Assembly (NCBI GenBank): GCA_040383485.1
Contig: JBEIDK010000114.1
Location: 1 to 10,929, forward strand
Length of the DNA stretch: 10,929 nt
Reading direction: 5' to 3'
Source: JBEIDK01 sp040383485
GTDB lineage: Bacteria > Bacteroidota > Bacteroidia > UBA4408
The notes beneath the pieces were generated by a model. The model saw only the letters and a list, made by a program, of their open reading frames with translations, made no database searches and was not told the origin of the DNA. Made by a program: the position numbers and the translations under genes. Numbering within the stretch: position 1 is the first letter of the stretch; each line of letters begins with the position of its first letter. Positions 1 to 7,284 of the stretch are shown one piece after another.

Positions 1-273
1 CAATTATTTTTAAGTATTGCAAACATGATGTTTCAAAGGTATTTTTTTATTGACATATGCTGCAGTGGATGACTTATAGAAGTTAGTGAATCTTGGAGAA
101 TACAGTTTAACGGGAGAACAATAAGCCCCACCAATAAAAATTCTGCTAAAATAACGCAGAACGCTTAAGTGGAGGCTAAAAAAAACGATTCTGTTGCCTG
201 AGTTTCAAGCATGATACTGACATGGATAATACAAAAAGACTGTCTTTAAGGACTGTTTTTTTGCTTCGTAAAA
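1..273. other. Intergenic region downstream of the peptidase gene, no gene seen
   Basis: I find no convincing coding frame on either strand; all open stretches are short and interrupted. The region holds small inverted repeats. AGCC-CCAC at about 124-131 can pair with GTGG-A-GGCT at about 169-177 (one bulged base), enclosing a second hairpin with TTCTGC at 141-146 and GCAGAA at 156-161. A weaker hairpin (AAAGA 235-239, TCTTT 243-247, three-base loop) followed by a T-run on the minus strand lies 27 bp past the peptidase stop. Base composition is less AT-rich around 100-180 than in the flanks. It may be only a 3' untranslated region with terminators; a structured RNA or an old mobile-element end is possible but unsupported. 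Confidence 0.5.
136..161 (-). terminator. Possible Rho-independent terminator of the peptidase gene
   Basis: Read on the minus strand, TTCTGC, a nine-base loop and GCAGAA form a perfect 6-bp stem followed directly by TTTTT (complement of 136-140). It lies about 110 bases past the stop codon at 274, so it would be a distal terminator. The stem is short; a second, weaker candidate is at 233-247. Confidence 0.35.
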
Positions 274-2364
274 CTACATATCCAATTCATGATAAATAAT
301 CCTCAATTGCTTCGATAACTCCTGAATTACTGAAGAATAGCTTTTTTCCGCACCAAAATGTCCTGCATCCTTTTCTACCAATAACAAAATAGGATTTTGT
401 TGAGATTTATTATTTTGTAGGGCAGCGACAAACTTTGCTGAATTTGATAGTGGTACTCTCGAATCTTTCTCAGAAGAATAAACCAATGTCACTGGATAAT
501 TTATGTTTGGTTTTATATTATAGTATGGATTGTATTTGGCCAAACTATCCAATTCTTTTGGTTCGTTAATATTTCCAAATTCATTATATTGAAATAATGA
601 CTTTTTTTGATGTAAAAACTTAACAATATCAAGTGGAGCAGCATTACAAATTGCAAGTTTAAAAAGTTCTGGTCGTTGTGTTAATGCTACTCCTACAACT
701 AAACCACCATGCGAACCACCTCTAATAGCTAATTTTTGTGGAGTAGTAAATCCACTGTCTATTAAAAATTCAGCTGTTGAAATAAAATCGTTGAAGCATT
801 GAGATTTATTTATTCCAGAACCTTGTATGTGCCAATCTTCTCCTAACTCTCCTCCCCCTCTGATATATGAATATACGTAAACACCTCCATTATTTATAAA
901 ATCAACAACATCAGCTTTAAAATTGTTTCCATGCTTCAAACCATAACCGCCATAACTTTCCAAAAGTATCGGTGCATTTGTTAATTTAGTATCCTTCAGT
1001 TTTGCAATTAAAAGTGGTATTTTTTTACCGTCTGTTGCAATGGCATTTTTTGAAATTATAGTCAGTAATTTATGATTATAATTTACCTTAGTTAATAGAA
1101 TTGGTTCATAAGTATTGCTTTTAAAATCGAATTTATAAGTTAGTTTAGGAGTAGTAACTGATTCAAGGTTGAAGAGAAAGCTATTTGAATTCATTTTAGT
1201 GTAATAAAATTTACTAATACTAAAGCCGATTGGTAATTCTAATTCAAAGATACTGCTGTTTAAATATGAAAAAATCCGTATGTATGTTTTTGGCCCTTTT
1301 ATAAATGATGAAATAATACATCCATTGCTTATCATAACTTTATCAATTATTTCGTCTTTCAAATCCGTTATCACTATGTTCCATTTCGATAAATTATTGG
1401 GTTCAATAGAAAATAAATTGTTTTTATATTTCCCTTTTGAACTTAAGAAATAAATAGTTGAGTCTACACCATCAACAAATTCTATATTCTCAGAAAAATT
1501 CATTAACAATGGTGTAATTTGGCTATCTATAATCTGTAGCTTTTTATAAAATACGTTGGTTACTTTTTGTTTTAAATTCTTTTGTTTGATTATTAAGTAA
1601 TTTTCATTGTTTATTACAAGAAAATCCTCTATCTCATTATTTTTATTTTGATTCCTAAATATTAATGAATCTTCCTTTTGTAAGGTATTTAATTCATGGT
1701 AATATATCCCTTCGAAACCACGAACTATACTGTCATTTGCACCCTTTATCAGGTTTATTCTAGAATAAAAGAAACCATTATTAAACCAATGAATATTTTG
1801 AGTTGAAATATTTTTTAATGTGTCAGTTAGATGCTTGTTTTTATTTATATCGAAAACTTTAATTCTAAGTATTTCCCGAGCATTTATAGAATACGCATAG
1901 GCAAGATACCTTGAATCTTTTGATTGAGATAACCCTCTTATTAATGCGAACTTACCTTTGTTTAAAACAATTTCATCATTATCTATTAATTTTCGAGGTT
2001 CGGATTCTATTTTATTATAGATATAAATTGATTGACCGCTTATGCTATACATAACCCTAAAATAATTATTTGTGCCTTGAAATAGATTTGCATCTTCATA
2101 ATTATTAATTGTTAACAGGTTGTTATAAGTATTAATTACACCAATTTTATTAAAGTAAGACTTAAAATAATCCTCTTGACTTTTATACCAATTTACTGAT
2201 GTAGAATCATTTTCTATGGTATCAAAATCGTCTTGAAATTGTTTATTATTAATTTTTAGAAAATGATTGCTTTTTTCAACTTTTGGAAATACTCCCACTT
2301 TACTTTGTGCTAAAGCTATTTGATTGAAAAAAGTTAGTAATAAAACAAGTTGTGTAACTCTCAT
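274..2364 (-). CDS. Exported prolyl oligopeptidase family (S9A) serine peptidase
   Basis: This 696-residue protein is the usual length for prolyl oligopeptidases, which cleave short peptides after proline (or other residues in relatives) and have a beta-propeller guarding an alpha/beta-hydrolase domain. Residues 1-20 form a signal peptide ending in ALAQ, so the enzyme is probably periplasmic. Residues about 60-425 are a divergent propeller region, and about 430-690 the hydrolase domain. The visible triad is Ser551 in GGSHGG, Asp634 in EKDSRVP and His669 in DAGHFG; YGGYG (471-475) matches the oxyanion-hole region. The start is the ATG at 2362-2364, directly before a good signal peptide. The gene is separated from the upstream operon by a strong terminator and probably has its own promoter. 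The propeller is weakly conserved, so exact specificity (prolyl endopeptidase versus oligopeptidase B-like) cannot be given. I see no functional link to the glycan genes. Confidence 0.93.
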   Translation of the reverse strand: MRVTQLVLLLTFFNQIALAQSKVGVFPKVEKSNHFLKINNKQFQDDFDTIENDSTSVNWYKSQEDYFKSYFNKIGVINTYNNLLTINNYEDANLFQGTNNYFRVMYSISGQSIYIYNKIESEPRKLIDNDEIVLNKGKFALIRGLSQSKDSRYLAYAYSINAREILRIKVFDINKNKHLTDTLKNISTQNIHWFNNGFFYSRINLIKGANDSIVRGFEGIYYHELNTLQKEDSLIFRNQNKNNEIEDFLVINNENYLIIKQKNLKQKVTNVFYKKLQIIDSQITPLLMNFSENIEFVDGVDSTIYFLSSKGKYKNNLFSIEPNNLSKWNIVITDLKDEIIDKVMISNGCIISSFIKGPKTYIRIFSYLNSSIFELELPIGFSISKFYYTKMNSNSFLFNLESVTTPKLTYKFDFKSNTYEPILLTKVNYNHKLLTIISKNAIATDGKKIPLLIAKLKDTKLTNAPILLESYGGYGLKHGNNFKADVVDFINNGGVYVYSYIRGGGELGEDWHIQGSGINKSQCFNDFISTAEFLIDSGFTTPQKLAIRGGSHGGLVVGVALTQRPELFKLAICNAAPLDIVKFLHQKKSLFQYNEFGNINEPKELDSLAKYNPYYNIKPNINYPVTLVYSSEKDSRVPLSNSAKFVAALQNNKSQQNPILLLVEKDAGHFGAEKSYSSVIQELSKQLRIIYHELDM

Positions 2365-2396
2365 GTATACTTTTTAATTGTGAATGCAAATAAAAT

Positions 2397-2425
2397 AAAA
2401 AGACAGGCTATTCACCTGTCTTTTT
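2397..2425. terminator. Perfect 11-bp hairpin with T-run in the peptidase leader
   Basis: AAAAAGACAGG (2397-2407) and CCTGTCTTTTT (2415-2425) are perfect reverse complements around a seven-base loop. Both arms end in A/T runs, so it looks like an intrinsic terminator in either direction. It lies 32 bp upstream of the peptidase start codon. It is either a second terminator for the upstream operon or, if the promoter box at 2442-2449 is real, an attenuator-like hairpin in the peptidase 5' leader. Confidence 0.7.
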
Positions 2426-2441
2426 ATTCATTAAACAATAT

Positions 2442-2449
2442 CAAATATA
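2442..2449 (-). promoter_or_regulatory. Candidate Bacteroidota -7 promoter box for the peptidase gene
   Basis: The minus strand reads TATATTTG, an exact match to the Bacteroidota sigma-ABfr -7 consensus TAnnTTTG. It sits in the only stretch between the operon terminator and the leader hairpin, so it is the natural place for the peptidase promoter. Transcription would start around 2435-2438, giving a leader of about 70 bases. I see no good -33 TTG/TTTG at the expected spacing, and such a box can occur by chance in AT-rich DNA. Confidence 0.4.
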
Positions 2450-2482
2450 AATTTTGAAATAGGTAATGACCCTCATTAATAA

Positions 2483-2518
2483 AAAAAGCTGATTTAATTG
2501 TTACTAAATCAGCTTTTT
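2483..2518 (-). terminator. Rho-independent terminator of the glycan operon
   Basis: A perfect 14-bp stem (2483-2496 with 2505-2518, loop of eight bases) begins 20 bp past the stop codon at 2539. On the minus strand it is followed by a T-run (complement of 2481-2487), the form expected for a terminator of leftward transcription. It marks the end of the seven-gene operon. Confidence 0.85.
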
Positions 2519-2538
2519 AGGCAAAAAATAACACCCCC

Positions 2539-3522
2539 TTAGTTTGTTACAATTCTTTTAAAAGTAAATATTTTGTCATTCGATTTTAAGCGAATAAAAT
2601 AAACAGTATTCTTTTGAAATTGAGCGGTAATATTTGAATTTGAGACAATACCATTCATATTTGAATATACATTTCTTCCCAATGCATCAAAAACTTCTAA
2701 TTGAGTAAACTTTGAATAGTAATCAGAATTTATTCTTAATCCATTTGAATTTATTAATACAAATACATCAGCACCTTCAACTTCTTGAATGCTAGTTGGT
2801 GTGCATGGTACGCATGATTGCCATTTAGCACAAATAGTTGTATCGTTAACTCCTATTAATGTTTTGCGATTCGTAAATTGTCCATTTCCGTTGGTACATG
2901 CAGCATTTGGATCAAGCACTTCTTTTGTGGTATCCGGACCAGCTACAAACAAATATTCAATTACAGAATCACCTTGAACGCTTATTGTTGCCTCATATAA
3001 ATTTGAAGCTGTATTCAAAGTCATCATTGTTCCGGGCCAGTTGCTCCAACCACTCCAACTACCAAATATATAAACAGGAGTAGCAGTAGAGTTTTGTAAT
3101 TGAAACGTAACATCTACAAAAGGCACAACAACTTGTCCGCAAGCAGTACAAGAAGCCCAATTGCTACAAACAGTATCGGCTGTAGCACCAACCGTTAATA
3201 CACGATTTGTATATTGACCATTGCCGTTTGTACATAACCATGCAGGATTTAAAGGTTCCTTTATAGTGTCAGTAGCAGTAATAGATACATATAAATATTC
3301 AACAGTGCCAGAAGCAATAGCTATAGTTTTGTCATAAATACCATCGCCATCAGCATCAGTCATTAAGTCGCCAGGCCAATTACCCCAACCACTCCAACTG
3401 CCAAATACATACACATTTGCCGATAAAGGATTATCAACCTGAAAAGTTACATTCTGTGTTTGAGAAAACACTACACTGGTAGTAAACAAACCAGCAACAA
3501 AAAAGAGTAATTTTTTAATCAT
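2539..3522 (-). CDS. T9SS-sorted protein with two tandem carbohydrate-binding-like modules
   Basis: This 327-residue protein has no recognisable catalytic domain. Residues 1-20 are a signal peptide (ending VFSQ). Two homologous modules follow (about 25-128 and 138-240). Each starts VTFQ, carries FGSWSGWxNWPG (40-51, 153-164), then EYL, a CTNGNGQ-[YF]-TNR block and a CxxC near the end. Module 1 has a DADGDGIYD calcium-loop-like motif (56-64) that is lost in module 2. From memory, modules of this look (beta-sandwich, Trp-rich, starch/glycogen-binding E-set style) accompany GH16 enzymes in Bacteroidota. Residues about 248-327 resemble a type-A T9SS sorting domain (LEVFDALGRNVYS, ending FKRIVTN), predicting export and cell-surface attachment or release. 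It is the last gene of the operon, 31 bp after the GH16 gene. A role as a surface glycan-capture protein is inferred; the ligand is unknown. Confidence 0.85.
   Translation of the reverse strand: MIKKLLFFVAGLFTTSVVFSQTQNVTFQVDNPLSANVYVFGSWSGWGNWPGDLMTDADGDGIYDKTIAIASGTVEYLYVSITATDTIKEPLNPAWLCTNGNGQYTNRVLTVGATADTVCSNWASCTACGQVVVPFVDVTFQLQNSTATPVYIFGSWSGWSNWPGTMMTLNTASNLYEATISVQGDSVIEYLFVAGPDTTKEVLDPNAACTNGNGQFTNRKTLIGVNDTTICAKWQSCVPCTPTSIQEVEGADVFVLINSNGLRINSDYYSKFTQLEVFDALGRNVYSNMNGIVSNSNITAQFQKNTVYFIRLKSNDKIFTFKRIVTN
2542..2781 (-). other. Type-A T9SS C-terminal sorting domain
   Basis: Codons for residues 248-327 of the preceding protein encode the usual pattern of this domain: a beta-strand with an NSNGLRIN-like segment, the LEVFDALGRNVY strand, an FxxxTVYFIRLK strand and a basic KRIVTN end. 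The host must therefore have a type IX secretion system, encoded elsewhere. Confidence 0.78.
2803..3111 (-). repeat. Second carbohydrate-binding-like module (tandem copy 2)
   Basis: This encodes residues 138-240 of the T9SS-sorted protein. It is a 113-codon-offset copy of the module at 3139-3450, sharing FGSWSGWxNWPG, EYL, CTNGNGQ and the closing CxxC. The two copies share an exact 15-base stretch (3046-3060 and 3385-3399). The calcium-loop acidic residues of copy 1 are replaced here. Confidence 0.85.
3139..3450 (-). repeat. First carbohydrate-binding-like module (tandem copy 1)
   Basis: This encodes residues 25-128. It carries the intact DxDxDGxxD acidic loop (56-64), three tryptophans in the GSWSGWGNW loop, and cysteines 97, 119, 125 and 128 that match cysteines 209, 231, 237 and 240 of copy 2. 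This suggests two conserved disulfides per module, in keeping with an exported protein. Confidence 0.85.
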
Positions 3523-3553
3523 GATTTTTAATATTTAAAAGTTAATATTTCAA

Positions 3554-4399
3554 TTATAAAGGAGTGTATTTAAAATTCTTAATTACTATTTCATGGTCCT
3601 TGGCATTGCTTGGCGCCTGACCATTTAACAACCAAAAATTAAAACGTAAATTAGTTGAGTCGCTTGGAGCAGGCACAACGATAGGGTCAGAAACATTATT
3701 CCCTTCAATTTTTTTACGAGGAGTATTAGACTTGTTGAAACTCCACGTTGAAACTCTATTACTACCAGGATAGTTCTCCCCTTCATAGCTTTCCCAATAA
3801 ACACTATCAGGTGTCCAACGCATCATATACGTCATTGGCTTACTTAAATATTTGGTTGCAATAGCAGGTTTTTTTGTTCTTTCGGAATAGGGCACTGGAT
3901 TACTAAAAATAACTGGCTGAGCACTATACGTTACTTGCAGCGTATCATTATCTACGCCCCATTTAGCAAACTCAACATCAATTTCACTATTGCCTTGCTT
4001 CTGAAAAGAATAATCATCCCAAGTAAAAAAACCAAATACAGTTTTGGCATCAAAATCTCTGATATCTGTTTCGCATGTCATGACGTAAGTGCCATAACCA
4101 AATTGTTTTACGCTAATAATTTCGGAACAATACCAAAAATTACTTGAGGTATTTTTAGCAATCTTCAAATGCAATTTGTCATTAGCATCTACCCAAGCAT
4201 ATTCTTTAGTACCACTGAATCTGTTGGGACCAGGACCTACTGGATTTGTAGTATTTTTATAATTAAAATAATAACCTGAAAAATATAATGCTCCAGTTTT
4301 TTCAGGAATCTTAATTTCTGGCGGGTCAGATTGCTTGCATGAAAAAAGTGCACAAACAAAACAGAAAAAAAGTAATATGATTGAATTTCTAGTTGACAT
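3554..4399 (-). CDS. GH16 family endo-beta-glucanase lipoprotein
   Basis: This 281-residue protein is a near-minimal GH16 jelly-roll hydrolase. The signal peptide ends in LFSC, making Cys21 the lipidation site. The following KQSDPPE is acidic, consistent with a Bacteroidota surface-export signal. The catalytic motif is EIDVEF: Glu139 (nucleophile), Asp141 and Glu143 (acid/base), in the ExDxE form without the beta-bulge residue. In GH16 that form is typical of lichenases and xyloglucan-active enzymes, while laminarinases and agarases usually have ExDxxE. The later block around YMMRWTPDSVYWES fits the conserved GH16 strand after the active site. The start codon overlaps the last codons of the GH3 gene by 11 bp, indicating translational coupling. 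It probably cuts a mixed-linkage or beta-1,4-containing glucan at the cell surface; exact substrate is inferred. Confidence 0.87.
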   Translation of the reverse strand: MSTRNSIILLFFCFVCALFSCKQSDPPEIKIPEKTGALYFSGYYFNYKNTTNPVGPGPNRFSGTKEYAWVDANDKLHLKIAKNTSSNFWYCSEIISVKQFGYGTYVMTCETDIRDFDAKTVFGFFTWDDYSFQKQGNSEIDVEFAKWGVDNDTLQVTYSAQPVIFSNPVPYSERTKKPAIATKYLSKPMTYMMRWTPDSVYWESYEGENYPGSNRVSTWSFNKSNTPRKKIEGNNVSDPIVVPAPSDSTNLRFNFWLLNGQAPSNAKDHEIVIKNFKYTPL

Positions 4400-6641
4400 G
4401 CAATGTTTTGATTTGGTTATTAATTATTATTTCAAAATCACCTTTTTCTGTTACACGTTTTAATTCTTTATTGATAAAAGACAAATCGTTTTTTTTAATG
4501 ATAAATTTAATCGTTTTTGTTTCAGAAGGTTCAAGAGAAATTTTATTGAAGCCACACAAACGTCTAGCTGAGGGTGTTATAGAAGCAAAAAGGTCATGAT
4601 AATACATTTGTACCACTTCTTGTCCTTTAACTTTACTTGTATTTTTTACGTTTACAGTTACAACCACTGAATCAGAATTACCTAGTTCCGTATTTGACAA
4701 TGCAAAATCAGAATATATAAAAGATGAGTAACTTAATCCCATACCAAAATCAAAATCTGGATTGTAACCTTTCATACTAAAATCTGTTGCCAACTCTTCG
4801 GATGATTTATGGTCGTAGTGTAAAAAAGAATTAACATTGGTAGGATAGGTAAAAGGTAATTTTCCACTTGGATTAAATACTCCAAACAAACAATCGGCTA
4901 TGGCTCTGCCACCTTCATCCCCTGGCAGATAAGCATATAAAATTGCTTCTACTTTTGAGGCAATACCTTTTATAATTCTTGGCCTATTAAAGCAACAAAC
5001 TAAAATAATGGGTTTATTTAATTCAAGTAATTTTTGAACTAACATTTCTTGCGCTTTCGGAAGGGTTAAGTCATCAATGTTTCCTGGCAATTCTGTACAA
5101 GGAGTTTCTCCTATACATACAACTATTTTGTCAGCTAATTTAGCTTTGGCAATACATTCCTCAATATTAACTTCTTTATCTATACTAGTTCCTTTAGCAT
5201 AAGTTATTTTATTACTTGCATTTTTTTCTAATGCCTTTACAATTGTTAACTTATTTGGTGTTTCATAAATAGTGTCTGTTCCTTGCCATGAATGTGTCCA
5301 GGCACCATTTAGGTACATTAAACTATTTGCAGCAGGACCACAAACAAATATTTTATCATTCTCTTTGTTTAAAGGCAGAGCATTGTTTTTATTTTTCAAC
5401 AAAGTCATACTCTCACATGCTGCCTGATAGCTTATATCTGCATGTTGTTTTGAACCAAACAAAGGATATGTTTTTTCAGAAAAAGTAGTTTGAGAAAACA
5501 AGCCTAAATCATATTTCAATTGAAGTATTCTTTTTACAGAAACATTAAGACGTGCTTCAGGGATAGTACCTTCTTTTACTAATTCAATTAACAATTTATT
5601 AAACTCAAAGTCATTTGGAGTCATACTCATATCAATACCAGCCATAATAGCAAGTTTTACGGCTTCCTTTTTATTTTCGGCTACTCTATGAATATTTACT
5701 AACTTATAAATATCCTCCCAATCAGTAACAGCAACTCCTTTAAAACCCAATTCATCTCTCAATAATTTGGTTAAGATATCATAGTTGACATGTACAGGAG
5801 TTCCATTAATTTCTCCTGAATTAATCATTATTGTTTTTGATCCTTGACTAATTGCTTCTTGAAAGGTTGGTAGAAAATATTCTCTTAATTCTCTTTCCGA
5901 AATCCAAGCAGGTGTTCGGTCCTTGCCGCTCAATGGCATACTATAACCTAAAAAATGCTTCATACATGATGCAACTTTAAAAGGGTTATTTACTGAATTG
6001 CCTTCTTGACCAATAATTGCAGACTTAGCCATTTTTTTTGCTAAGAAAATATCTTCACCAAACGACTCAAAAAAACGCGACCACAAAGGTTGCCGACCTA
6101 AATCTAACACTGGTGAGAAATTCCATGGAATACCTGTTGCCCTTGTTTCGTATGCTGTAGTATTATAAATAGATTCTATCAATTCTGGATTCCATGTAGC
6201 TGCCTGTCCAATTTGCTGCGGAAACAATGTAGCTCCCATTGTATAGTTTGCACCATGAATAGCATCAATACCATAAATTATTGGAATTTTTAATCGGCTC
6301 ATTCTATTGTTTTCCGAATGTATGGTGCCTAAAATTTTACGCCAGTTATCTAGAGAAATTGTTCCGCTTCCACAACCAACGTTTAGTATTGAACCAATGT
6401 GGTATTTAGTAATGGCAGTATTTAATTTTTCTAAATTAATTGCTTGTGGATTCTTTAACTTACAAATATCTCCTTCAGCAATTACACCAAGGTCAATTTG
6501 AGTCATTTGTCCAACCTTTTCTTCAATAGTCATTTTCTGAATAATTGAATCGAGATTCAAATTACCCTTTGCTGTTTGACAAAAAGAATCGAAGCAAAAT
6601 GTGATTACAAAAAATAAACTTACTATTACTAAACGAATCAT
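4389..6641 (-). CDS. GH3 beta-glucan exohydrolase / beta-glucosidase
   Basis: This 750-residue GH3 enzyme would remove glucose from the non-reducing ends of beta-glucan oligosaccharides with retention. Residues 1-21 are a signal peptide (cleavage before Gln22 likely), placing it in the periplasm. The TIM-barrel domain spans about 30-370, with YGIDAIHG (123-130), GATLFPQ (136-142), FESFGED (191-197), KHF (228-230) and the nucleophile Asp307 in VTDWED. The alpha/beta sandwich domain spans about 405-600, with GAWTHSWQG (446-454) and GETPCTE (511-517) containing the likely acid/base Glu512 or Glu517. A fibronectin-III-like domain fills about 655-745. Trp308 and Trp452 sit where barley exohydrolase ExoI has its sugar-clamping Trp286 and Trp434, pointing to broad beta-glucan specificity. 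The start ATG is one base past the stop of the upstream lipoprotein gene. Linkage preference cannot be fixed from sequence. Confidence 0.93.
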   Translation of the reverse strand: MIRLVIVSLFFVITFCFDSFCQTAKGNLNLDSIIQKMTIEEKVGQMTQIDLGVIAEGDICKLKNPQAINLEKLNTAITKYHIGSILNVGCGSGTISLDNWRKILGTIHSENNRMSRLKIPIIYGIDAIHGANYTMGATLFPQQIGQAATWNPELIESIYNTTAYETRATGIPWNFSPVLDLGRQPLWSRFFESFGEDIFLAKKMAKSAIIGQEGNSVNNPFKVASCMKHFLGYSMPLSGKDRTPAWISERELREYFLPTFQEAISQGSKTIMINSGEINGTPVHVNYDILTKLLRDELGFKGVAVTDWEDIYKLVNIHRVAENKKEAVKLAIMAGIDMSMTPNDFEFNKLLIELVKEGTIPEARLNVSVKRILQLKYDLGLFSQTTFSEKTYPLFGSKQHADISYQAACESMTLLKNKNNALPLNKENDKIFVCGPAANSLMYLNGAWTHSWQGTDTIYETPNKLTIVKALEKNASNKITYAKGTSIDKEVNIEECIAKAKLADKIVVCIGETPCTELPGNIDDLTLPKAQEMLVQKLLELNKPIILVCCFNRPRIIKGIASKVEAILYAYLPGDEGGRAIADCLFGVFNPSGKLPFTYPTNVNSFLHYDHKSSEELATDFSMKGYNPDFDFGMGLSYSSFIYSDFALSNTELGNSDSVVVTVNVKNTSKVKGQEVVQMYYHDLFASITPSARRLCGFNKISLEPSETKTIKFIIKKNDLSFINKELKRVTEKGDFEIIINNQIKTLHVN

Positions 6642-6642
6642 T

Positions 6643-7284
6643 TTATAGCTTAATAAATTTTATATTATCGAGGTAAATGTTGCCATCACCCTCAAGTTGA
6701 ATAATAAATTGTTTTACTTTTTCAGTATCAAATTTTTTACCTTCAAAATCGAATTTGGTTAACGGAATTGTTACTGCAGTCCAGGTTGAATCATTAAAAA
6801 TTCCAGACGCTAATTCTTCTCTAAATCCATAATAGCATTGTACGCCTGAGTAATCCTCTAAAGCAAAGGCAACAGGGAAATTTTTAAATGAACCTTTTAC
6901 CGATTTTACTTGCATTTGAATTGCTGAGATTTTGGTAATGTCCATGATGTCTTTGGCCATCCAATTATTCCATCCAAAACCAATACCAATCCATTTGCAA
7001 CCACCTTCAATTTTATCCCATTTTACATTCAGTCCAAATTTACCAGAATATACATTTGTTTTTTCTGTACTTAATTGAACACAATTTTTTTCTGGCGATT
7101 GCCACACAGATTTATCATAATCATCGTAAAAAATATTTACTGCTTTAAAACCATTAATTTCATTTGCATCAACCTTATCTTGTTGGTCATATAATCCCTT
7201 TTTTTGAACATTTACAAATGCAGGATTACATGCTACAATGAATGTGGCAAAAAAAGTAATAATTATATTTTTTGTTTTATTCAT
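6643..7284 (-). CDS. Lipoprotein with a jelly-roll carbohydrate-binding-like domain
   Basis: This 213-residue lipoprotein has the lipobox IVAC, with lipidated Cys19. The rest (about 48-213) looks like one galactose-binding/CBM11/CIA30-type beta-sandwich. It has a YDDYDKSVW opening, a SGKFGLNVKWDK strand, an aromatic GGCKWIGIGFGWNNW segment, ALEDYSG, a WTAVTIPLTKFDF strand and a closing GDGNIYLDNIKF. It has no catalytic motif that I recognise. It resembles the C-terminal ancillary domain of ExoP-type GH3 enzymes, and GH3 lies one base downstream, so a stand-alone glycan-binding partner for GH3 is a reasonable inference. Its start overlaps the preceding stop codon by one base (TAATG). The residues after Cys19 (NPAFVN) lack the acidic surface-export signal seen in its neighbours, so it may face the periplasm. 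Confidence 0.78.
   Translation of the reverse strand: MNKTKNIIITFFATFIVACNPAFVNVQKKGLYDQQDKVDANEINGFKAVNIFYDDYDKSVWQSPEKNCVQLSTEKTNVYSGKFGLNVKWDKIEGGCKWIGIGFGWNNWMAKDIMDITKISAIQMQVKSVKGSFKNFPVAFALEDYSGVQCYYGFREELASGIFNDSTWTAVTIPLTKFDFEGKKFDTEKVKQFIIQLEGDGNIYLDNIKFIKL

Noticed and set aside
1..273. tRNA, insertion sequence end or attachment site
   Set aside because: There is no cloverleaf, no transposase remnant and no paired terminal repeats or target duplications inside the window.
274..2364. Peptidase as part of the glycan operon
   Set aside because: A strong terminator separates it from the operon, and it has its own candidate promoter. No functional link is evident.
2789..3083. Two short plus-strand open frames across the T9SS protein
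   Set aside because: They are antisense to the duplicated modules, and no sensible protein features are seen.
3046..3399. A CRISPR or tandem DNA repeat, suggested by the repeated 15-base stretch
   Set aside because: There are only two copies, 339 bp apart and in the same codon phase; they come from the duplicated protein module.
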